A stretch of DNA of 64,000 nucleotides from Dipetalonema caudispina (lineage: Eukaryota > Nematoda > Chromadorea > Rhabditida > Onchocercidae). The DNA is taken from the NCBI GenBank assembly GCA_013365325.1, contig JABVXV010000019.1, positions 310,001 to 374,000 on the forward strand, given 5' to 3'. The position numbers and the translations under genes are program-made. The notes below the pieces were generated by a model. The model was not told the origin of the DNA, ran no database searches, and was given only the letters and a program-made list of their open reading frames with translations. The number at the start of each line of letters is the position of its first letter. The first letter of the stretch is position 1. Below are positions 1-10,600 of the stretch, one piece after another.

Positions 1-1537
1 CGATATTTCACCCGCCATGATCAAAATTATGCTCAAATTTTTTAGGTGTTATTTGCCAATTGACAATAACAATCAATTAGTTAGTATCTTTTGGTGTTTC
101 TCTTGCAAGACTATTTTATTCTGCACAGTACTCATTTTTCTACTTTTCTTCTTCGTAATTTTTGATTATCCTTTGTTCCTTTATTTTGTTAATTGCTGTG
201 AAAGAATAAAAGTAACTGATAGAAAGAGCATAAATTTAATGATGTGATTATAGTTCATAGTTCAGGCTGTAGTCAATGAAGATTGGATAAAAATTTCATT
301 TATATTCAGTAAAAATTGTAATTAGTATAGAGTTATCGAATTGACAACAAATTGTGTTCAGTAAGATTGCTTTAGTTTATTTGTTTGAGTTAAAAGTAAT
401 TCAATTCACTATAGGTACTAATGTATAACTACATTAGTAGTTTAACTAAACATACAAATATAAAAGCGACAAGTATTTAGACAAAAAAAAACCAACTGTA
501 TCTGTTTTAAGAAGAGTTAGAAATGAAAGTTCATAAGAAATTTTCGAAATATATTATTAAATCTGTTACTGAAACATTAAAAGACATTTTGCACTATCCC
601 AAAGCAATGCACTCCTCATATATGCAAATCTTTTATTTAGTAAGTGATACACTCTACCATATCAATATTTTCCACGAATATCAGTGAAAGATATGAGGAG
701 ATAAATTAGATTACAAAAGATAATGATCGATTTGAAGGTAAATGAATCCATAGTGATCAAGTGAATTATAAAGACAAAAATAAGCTTTTTAGAGATTTAT
801 ATCACCAATTTTTTAGTTCAAAATGGTATATCTGAAAGGAAGATAATTTTGCAGTATTCTTTTATGATTGAAATTTTTGAAAATTCAATATCTGAAAAAC
901 TCAACTTAGTTGAATGCAATTGTGAAAATTCTCGTATAAGTTCCTTTCTTTTTATAATGAAAGTAATACATAGTAAATAATCTTCAAAAAATGTTTGTGA
1001 AATTTACTTTCATGATTTCAAGTGTAACCTGAAATTTCTGTAAAGGAAATTATTGGCATCCCTAGCAGAACAATAAACTAGAAGCTGAAATTCGGGCATT
1101 TAATTTGTCAGATTAGCAGTAATTTAAATATACCAGTAAAAACTTAATATCAGTTAAATGCTATAGGATTGTTAGCTCACAAAAGAACGAGTCAGTTGCT
1201 TTGGTTGGTACAACTTTCTACGGTGAAATAGAAATTATGGTATTATTAGCTTTAGGTTCATCCGGAAAATGAAAGCTTGAGAGAAAAAAACGATAATACC
1301 AACTGAAACGAAAGAGAGAATTGGCTGGGTGTATAGGAAGTCGTAGAAATGTTTTACTTTTCTAGCATGGTCTACAAATTTTACTTACTGCCTCAAAAAT
1401 ATTCAGGAAAAGCTTCGGGAATATGAGGGAAAAGTGAATAATGCACAAGTGATCTTAACTTGTGACGAAAAAAATCATAGATTACGTAAAGCTTTGGGAC
1501 TGCTAGTATCCGATAAAAGTCTTTCCAAGCCCTGTTT
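1..1537. other. Intergenic, downstream of the receptor pair
   Basis: AT-rich sequence beyond the 3' end of the first receptor gene, which ends on the minus strand. I see no exon with convincing coding character and splice sites. The 76-codon reading frame near the left end is hydrophobic, low-complexity AT-rich translation without a family match. Confidence 0.5.
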
Positions 1538-4500
1538 TCAAGTATCTGTATTCTTTAGTGCTGTATCGAAGCGATATTGAGCCAATTTGGCAGTCACTGC
1601 TAGAATGGTAACGGTAAGCATTGTGATAGTTGAGAAGAGTAACAAAAAAACTCGATCCACAACTGTGGCCAAGAATTCCCATTCCAATGTACATTGTCTG
1701 TGATGTTTCATTGATTTTAATTCAATTGATTCAATCTAAAACAAAATGAATTAATTCCTATAAGAAATCAATCTCCTTCATTTCTTACGATATTGTTTTA
1801 ATAAAACACATAACATTCAATTACTCTTGAATTTATCGTACTGTTTATCGCATTGAACAAAATTGATCAAATATTTGGCTATTACATGTATAAAATTAAA
1901 TTGAAATGGTCGTTGAGGATGAAACTTTTTTTTGGATTAGAAAATTATTACTTATGAATAGACTTAAGCATTTCATTGAAATTGCATGCTTCACCAAATT
2001 TTTGTGTCATTTCCTTATGTGTCCTTATCCCAACTTCATAAATAGAGCAGAAGATTTTTAAAATATCCTATTGAAAATACTTTCGGCAAAAAGATGAAAG
2101 TTCATTATTTCGAGGGTATTCTTCTGTCCTTTTCCACATAAATGGGAAGTTTCATTTCTTAGCATTCAGAAATGTAATAATTGTCTTAGTTCATTACCTT
2201 TTGCGGTAAGTCATTGCCTGTAAAGCGTGCAAATTGAACTGCAGTATTCCAAAGCGATAGATGTTTCCGATCCGAGTGAGCTGTGGACGTTTTTCGCACT
2301 TTTTGCATCAAAGACATCATTGAGCTTTCTTTGCGTTTAACCTCTAGCTGACCTCAAAATTTCACTCTTTCAAATGAAATGAAGTTAACACAAATCACAT
2401 GACGAAAGTGATTACGACAGATTAATCACTGAAGTATTGGTCAGAAGTTTTAGAAAAGCTTTTGTCTAAATTTTGATTTCCTTAGAATTCAAAAGTTAAA
2501 ATCGACAGCATTTCTTGATTTTAAAACAAAATCAGTGCTCTATTTGAATTATTATACAAATTATCTGCAAAGACTACAATAGTCTCACCTTTGTTTTTTG
2601 ATGAAATATCTTTAAGTCTGAAGAAAACTCGAGCCCAGTTTTCTTTTGCTGACAATCTTGGCACTGTCCGTTGTGTTCCTTCATTAGTGTCATTTTTGAG
2701 GATTTTTTGTATTGATGGCTTCACTGACAGTTCACGAGTTGACTGAATTTGGAGAGAAACCCTTCTTCGGTTCATTACTAGCATCATAAACAGGTAATAA
2801 AAAAGTAATAAAAATTACCGCATTACCAAACTTACACTGTTTGAAACGTAAAATTGATGTGAAATTGAAATTGTGAAATTGATCTTTTGTTTTGATCTCC
2901 CTATTGTTTATTTAAGAACATACATTTTAGAAATTTTTTAATTCTTCCCTTGTTAAAAGCAAATAAATTCATATTCATGAAAGTTTCACACCTTTTCTTT
3001 ATCAAACGATTGTACGGCAAACGATTTCTTCTTTTTTTTCAACCTTTGAAGAACATTTCCCTGTAAAATGTAGTAAAAAGTTACTTGTCTAATGTATTTA
3101 AAAAAGGGAAGTTGTCATTTATATGCTTAGGTTAATGAGACTACGCTTAAGACTACTTTCATTTCAATCAAGGTAAACTAACTAACTCACCTTGCCTTTA
3201 TCCCACAATATCATCAATTCATGTGGTGGTGAAATGCACAAATAGTTACAGATGTATTTGAAGAATAATAATCGAACAAGAGCAGGCGGTAATTTACCAT
3301 TTCTATGATTGCCATGAATACAGAGAACAATGCATGTGCAAAATGTTGCTATGGAAATAATAATGATATTTGACAGATAGAACCAAGCTAAAATTATATC
3401 AGTTTCATTCGTAGAAACGATTAACTTATTTTCTTCTCTTAGAAGAACTTCATTGAATCTAATCTCATTATATTAATCTCATTATACTTATTGATTTACT
3501 TAACTTTTTTGTTGTTTTTCAACAAAATAGCAAATTTTATGAGAGTCTACCTGCTATAAAACTCCTTACGGATTATTTTCTTTCTATCTTGCTTTATCTG
3601 AAAATTACTGTATACCTTTTTAATACAAATTATATTCGTAGTGTCTAAAAATAAATTCTCTGAGCTGATATCTTACTCCTATCATTAAGTTGTGCATCAA
3701 AAAAAAAATCCACATCTTCGAGTATCATTAATGGATATATTACAATTCTAACACTGTTTGAAAGTTTGGCATAAACAATGGGAATAAAAGCAGTCATATT
3801 ATAATAATATTACCAATAAGAGGCACAACATCAGAAGTTGTTGGCATTTGATCGGAAACCATTAACATTAGGATGGATATTGCTAATAGAGCGGTAATAC
3901 CTATCGTAATTTTTTCAGTCCTTTCATCATTTGTTGAAGCTGGCGTAAAGAAGCCAACTATTGCCACTAGAGTTGTAATTTGAATCAATGAAAATGGCAA
4001 AAATAATTTTCTTTGAAGTAAGAATATTCAGTGAATAAAGACTTTACTTCTGCATTCTTGTAAGTGTGTCCTTGAAGCATTTATAATGTTCAACAAACCT
4101 AATCTTTTCGAACTTTTAAATTTAAAAAATACCCAATGTTAAAACGGTTGTTGGTATAATGAGATTGACTATGTAGTATAATGACTTCCTTTTGATAATC
4201 AGCGATCCTTCGATAATAACCCACGGATCTTCGCAACATGCATATAGGTACTGCAAAATGGGAAGGATATTATACCTTTGGAAAATTTTTGTAAACCACA
4301 AATTAACTCTTCATTCAGTTTAAAATTTACCAACAAATGTGACTAAATTAGAATAGTACAAGAAGAAAAATATTTAAATTAAAAGAAAATTCACTTCATG
4401 CCGATGGAGATTAAATGAGAGGATATCCCATTCTTCATTCGGTATATACGAATTCATATTAACTGTTTTATCGGCCGTATAATTAAGTAAGGCCTTACTG

Positions 4501-6259
4501 CTTGTCCATGAGCCCAACGTTAAAGTACATTTCTGAGAAAACAACCATATAAAAGTTTGACCAAAAGATCAAATTATCAAGAATTTTTAAATCGTTATAG
4601 CTTGCTTCAATGCAGTCTATCGAAGAGTAATTCAATCCCTGAAGCAATTTTTCATTAAATTTGTCTCCTTGATTTGTTACTCCTTAAATTTCATCTTAGA
4701 CCCATGTTTTTTCTTTTAAAAGATTTACTTAATTAGCACTCATAGATTTATGAGCAAACCTGATGATCGTACGGAAAATAGCGTATATCTATACGACAAC
4801 GTACAGTATAAAGCGCTGGATACAAGAAAGATACTTCGGCACCACATTTACCATTCCAATACCTACTTTTTATGACAGCATTCATGTATCGCTCACTTCC
4901 TTCACGACTCATGACCATGCTAAGTTGCGGATTTTTTAATTTACAAGCAAAATGTATTACAAAAAACCAACAATTTTCTTATATTCAAAGCAAATAGAAA
5001 GCACAGTACAGCACCTGTTGTAGATGAAGGTATCAGGGATCCATAAAACATCATGCGGAAGCACTGTATGGTTGATCATGTCATATTCATTAGGATCCCA
5101 ATCCAGAAATTCGTCAACCCATTTCTAAGATGTCAATTTCAATTTCGTGTAACAATTAAAATGATTAGATGAATTGAACTAAATGCTCACCCTGTTAAAA
5201 TATCATACGCTTTGGTTTTCATATTTCAAATTATTTAATTATTTTTGTTATCAACGAAGTCGAATTAGATATAATTTGAATCTATTTAAAATAGAAAATA
5301 AAAAAAAAAAGACTGAAATCTAAAAGAATGCGATATCGATAGAACCTGAATCATCCATATATTTAAAGTTAAATATTGCGATGGTTCATCCTGTAACATC
5401 AAACAGTAATAAAATGCAAGGGTTACAAACAAAAAAGAAGCTAATGAATATTGTAAGTAATAGATGAATGTAAGCATATTATACTATTAAACAACTAGGG
5501 CTGAAATTATACCGATGTATTAGAAGTTAAATAAAACTCACAGAAGCGTATTTCATTTCTACTAGTCTCATTTCTTCAGAACTTTATTCAAAACTCAAGT
5601 GTTCCAAATAATTTTTTTTAAAGAAACATAATGTCAAATTTTAAGAATCATCATCAGGAAATGAAAATATTATAAAGCAAACCACATCGATGACTTGATA
5701 CAAACTCATACTGATGTGCACCGTCAACGATTCGGAATGATTCCCAACCGGTCGAACACTTGGATCATATCTTTCATGGACAATATATACTTACATTCCA
5801 AATTGTGAAATTTAAACAAAGTGAAATTCGATATTTCTATTCTCTCTTTACATGTGTTTTCACGTTAAGATCCATCTGTATTAGCCGGAAAGGATAAATA
5901 ATACCTCTCAGTGGAGAGTAAATCTCGGACCAATCGAATATGAGGCAGCTGTTGTCGTGCTGAAATGAAATAATGCATTTCATCGTCCTTTTCCGCTTCT
6001 GCAAATAGCTAACAAACTATACAATAAGTACAATACGACTGCGCTTAGAGCAATCAACTTTTTGAGGTTTCTAAATTACAGAAATTTCTGAATTGGACGA
6101 AAAGGTTCCCTTCTACATCTGCATATATTCCCCTAACATTCTGGGATATGTTGGATAAGTGAAAAGCAAAAATCAAAATTACAAACCTGAAACAGATCGT
6201 TGAATTTCCAATGAAGTCACTGAAAGTGCAAAGATTGCAGCAAACAGAAACAACGACAT
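1538..6259 (-). CDS. Nicotinic acetylcholine receptor-like subunit, DEG-3/DES-2 group (downstream copy)
   Basis: Subunit of a pentameric cation channel gated by acetylcholine or choline. Exons: 6259-6187, 5959-5905, 5770-5683, 5390-5346, 5124-5015, 4919-4760, 4532-4395, 4250-4133, 3966-3814, 3387-3191, 3060-2992, 2777-2589, 2343-2198, 2067-1952, 1697-1538. It starts with a signal peptide (MSLFLFAAIFALSVTS). The Cys-loop has 13 residues between cysteines (RYFPYDHQ inside). The vicinal cysteines YACC mark an alpha-type subunit. M1 is KSLYYIVNLIIP and continues after an intron as VAIVGFF. M2 follows Glu at -1' with Leu at 9' and ends MVSDQMPTTS. M3 opens AWFYLSNIII and M4 is EWEFLATVVDRVFLLLF. 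All joins keep phase with GT-AG except 2992/2777, which is out of phase; an extra exon at 2896-2836 (61 nt) would repair it, giving about 625 residues. ATG follows a possible trans-splice acceptor (TTTAG, 3 nt upstream). Receptor class is seen; the DEG-3 assignment is inferred from M2 and the tandem layout. Confidence 0.88.
2836..2896 (-). other. Candidate missing exon in the M3-M4 loop
   Basis: The exons on either side (3060-2992 ending in phase 0, and 2777-2589 needing phase 1) cannot be joined directly. This 61-nt stretch is open, ends at a good donor (T then GTAAGT), and restores phase if spliced after the weak acceptor GGGAG. It would add about 20 polar residues to the poorly conserved cytoplasmic loop. 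A one-base exon at 2836 after ACAG would also fix the phase but is less credible. Confidence 0.35.
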
Positions 6260-7608
6260 GAACTAAAGTTGTGTCGTTAAAGCTGACCTTGTCCAGTTTT
6301 ATTGAAATTGTCAGGATTTTAATTGGCTGCTTAATGTTTCTGGAAAAGAAATGACAGCAATGCATATTGGGAATATCTCTTCTTGCAAAAAAGCTCTTAT
6401 CATAAATAACTCATTTCATTAAACTATGAAGACGATAGGATCATGTTTGACTATATCAAAGTTTAGACGAAATTCTCAATCCTGACATGACTAAATAAAA
6501 TACTTTCTTTAGACTTAGCGAAAATTAAGGAGTAAAACTTATAAAGCTCCTCAAAAACTGATCTTGTAAACAGCGATTTAGGTCTAGGCCAGTTAGTATA
6601 TGTCAATAGTATTTATACGAAACAAATTAAACTACTGAAAGTAGAAACTTCTTAAATCAGTGTCTTATTCCCTAAACCATTTAACAAAAAGAGTTGGAAA
6701 GAAGATAATTTTAGCCTTTACTAAGAAGAAAAGAAACAAAATAGGAAAAAAAATCATCATTTACTTAATAAAATAATCATTTATAAATTATTCCTCACTT
6801 ATGGAAATCATAATTATAATGACTTTTAATCTATCTCTTGCACAACTAAACCTTTTTTATTAATTAGTAAATTTACAAGCTATACTAAAACGTAATACCA
6901 AAGACGATTAAACAAGTCATCATCACAATGACATTCAGGAAAAGTGTACTGGAATCCAAATCCTGCAATGATTAATTCCATCCATGCAATGAAACAATAA
7001 TTTTATTCATTTATTATTTTTTTTTTTATTCATTTAATTTTATTCAGTTCGGATAAGTGATTTTTGTTAAAATTTAACCATCATAATTGGTGACAAAAAA
7101 CTACCGTAATAGCAGTAGGCTTCAGTAATTGTTATAGCAATTATATGCTACTTTAAATAGCATTTGATATTTTGCTGACGAATACATCAATATACTTTTT
7201 GATAAAAAATTGCCGAATCAAATATGTTACATTGGCACATAACCTGTTGCATTCTCTCCACAGAATTTGTTTTTTAAAATAAATTTCCAAATTTTACGGT
7301 TAACGATAGTAAGCTTCAAACAATAGGGACTTTAATGATTTTCGTGTGAAAACTCTGTGATGAAAAGGAAAAGATCACCACGATACGAAAGTAACACCGA
7401 CTGGATAGTATCATAATGATGAAGGATAGGTATTGGCAGGAAGAGTTGACGAGATTCAATAACGGCAAAATCACTCAAAAGACACTCCGATAGCTAATAA
7501 AAAAGGTGATTAGAAAGCAATACGATAGGATACTTCGATAATCATAATCATTCCTTACAACCCTTATTATTTTGATTTCCAGAAGAACCTTCAGTAGGAA
7601 ACATCTCA
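6260..7608. other. Spacer between the two receptor genes
   Basis: About 1.35 kb between the stop of the upstream receptor and the ATG of the downstream one, both on the minus strand. No exon is recognisable. If the pair is co-transcribed as in the C. elegans des-2/deg-3 operon, this would hold the polyadenylation and trans-splice signals. The only supporting signal seen is the AG acceptor just before the downstream ATG. Confidence 0.5.
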
Positions 7609-10600
7609 TTAGCTGTCGTACAATACATGATTCATAGAGGACCAGTAGTAAAAACCGACAGAGTGGATACCAATGGTGGCAAATATAAAAATGATGATGA
7701 ATAAGATGAAAAACAACCGCTCCAATACTTTTGCCATCCATTCATACTCATCTCGTGCTAATCGACGACTCTGTCGAATATTGATCTCATCTTAAAGAAA
7801 ACTCATCAGAATTTATTCATGAGTTCCGGAACTTGAACAGATAAAATGGATTGTATGAATCAATCGATGACTAATAATTAAATTAATTACAGAATAAATG
7901 AATGCTTTTAAAGAGTTGATGGTCATAACAATAATAATATCGACGACAAAAATATTGGTGAAACTGTCCGGAAACTACTAAATCCACACCCTTATCAATG
8001 TGTTTAAGAATACTAAATTTGATAGCTTAATTAAGTGCAAATCATATACCGCAGGAACTTGAGATATTTTTTAGCGGCCTTTGTTGTTGCGCTGAATTAA
8101 AGTTGAATTTTTCTAAAGCAGTAAGAACTGAATCGCCATCACTTCCGTTCATCTTTGGACCAATATTACTGTTTTCTGATGAATTATATTGGGGAATAGG
8201 AGAAGGCATAGAAGGAATTGCAGCAACCAGAGCAGTATCCGGAATCTCTGAGTTATTGATGCCTTGATCAACTAAAAAGAACCAAATCAATTGTCAATTT
8301 AGAATCACAATGTGAATGCTAAAGTGACGGAACTTACATTGGCCGTTCTTTGAAGAGAGTAAATTAGTGTTGTTGTTGTTGTTAGATAATGCCGATAATT
8401 CACAGAGATATGGTTCAGCTACATCCGTTTTTTTGGCCTGTCTGTTCCATTTTCCTTCTGGCTGTTTTGTCCTCAGGGTGTCTTGTCCTTTTTCATTTCG
8501 TAAAGCTGTCGTTTTCAGCTCATCCTAAATTAATAATCGCTTGACTGTTAGATATATGTGATTTTTATTAATAATTGATCTGAAAAGATTTTTTCATTTA
8601 AAACTCTTAGTTTCAATTGATTTGTATGTTTTTTAAACTTGATATAAAAATTTCTTTAATAGTTTAATTCCACTCTTTTTTTTTTTCTTGTAGGAACTAT
8701 TTAGCGATTTTAAAGTAATTTTTTACACCTCATGCATCTTTATCAAATGTTTTGGTATGTCTTCAAGGATGATACATGCGATGAATTTCACCAAGCAAAC
8801 GATACGTGGAGTAAGACGGCTCTTTTGGCGACCACGTTTTTGAATAGCAATGATAAAAGAGGATGCCAAAGTTCCCAAAGTGATTATTGTTATCATTGCC
8901 AAAATGAACCAGCCTTAAATAAGATGAATGAAAATTTTGAAGGCGAATTTTAACGCTAATAATATCTCTTTTATATGTTCTAAACAGATCGATGGATGAA
9001 TTATTTAAGAACTACATGCTTGAAAAGCAGAAAAATATATATGTATGGAAACCAATGAGCGGTATAAATGTGGATGTGGTCGGCATTTGATCGGAAATCA
9101 TAAGCATCAGAATGGACATTGATAGTAACGTTGTGATACCAAGTGATACTTTTTCTTCACGCATACCACTTGCTGTTGATGTTCTAAATGCTAAAAGTTT
9201 AGAAAAAATTTTTTAAAATTGATTAAAAATATATCTGGAACTGAGACAGATTCCACTAAATTAGAAATAGGTATGAAAAGATGAAGAAAAAACATGCGTG
9301 AAAAATCCAACGATAGCGATAAGCGTTGTGATACTTGTTGGAATTATTAAGTTTATAATATAAAATAGAGGTTTCCTTCGCAAATATAATGTAATTGGGA
9401 GAAGAGTGTACTTGTTCGAACAACAATCATACTTCATTTCTTTTTTTTCCACTGCAAAGAAATGAGAATCTTTGAAAAATACAAATATGTGAGAAATTAG
9501 CATCGTTTTTTCTTTTTTTTTAATTTTATTTTGTTCTTTTCTGATCTCTTTTAATCTTTGTGAGAAAAAGGTAAATGTGGAAAATTGTACTTTGTTTTTT
9601 GAAAAATTTTTCAAAGCCGCTAATTTCATATTATAAGTTGAATTAAGAGAAAAATCTGTGACAAGGAAGTGATTTGATTTATGAATATGATATGACTTAC
9701 GGATTAACTTTCAAAATCAGTCAACAACTTTTAAGATCATGGCTATGAAGAAATAAGATGAAATAGCTCGGAGAACATTGAATTGCTATTCCTTTATTAT
9801 TTAAAAATTAATTTATTTTAAACGAAGACAACCGGAAATGCGAGTGTTTAACCTGTTGTCCTAAGAATATGCCACCCCTCGTTCTCGATGTAATTTGTCA
9901 AACCAACGGTATCTGAATGTGCAAAATAATCAATGCCTTTCTGATCAAATGTCCAGCTTGAAAATATCATCGAACAAACCTGAAATTAATTAATACGATA
10001 GAATTGGTACATTAAGACAGTAAACTTGTGATGAAATTGACAGAGAGAGCAAAATTACTTTAATTATTAAATTATTGGGAAAATGCATTAGAAACTTGCA
10101 CTTTTCAAGATTTTGAAATTACTCCTAGAGTAATTTGGTTTGCCAAAATACTTTTAGAATGTATCTATCAAACTAAGAAATGGCTTGAGAAAAAAGTCAT
10201 AGTATCTGATAATGAATTTAAATTTGATTGCAGTCATCTATTCTTGATTATGAAACTTTGATTATATAAATTAAGAATGAATATATTGCATATGCGACCA
10301 TATCTTAATAAGATGAATATCGTAGATGTAATCTTGATGATATTCTTAATGATGCTCATATCATGATCATTTGGCATTTATTTAAACGATAGAACTAAGT
10401 ATAATGTTTTTTTTTTATTTTAATACAAAACACTTTCCTGAATATCGAATGGAAAGAAACGAAGATTTAATAGACATGAGAATTTGTAGATGGTTGGATA
10501 GAGAAGTTCGATATATGCAGCATGAATTTTTTCATCGGTGGTAAGTTTTACATTCAACAGTCGTCTCGTATCATCATCTTTCATCACTAACCTAAGTTGA

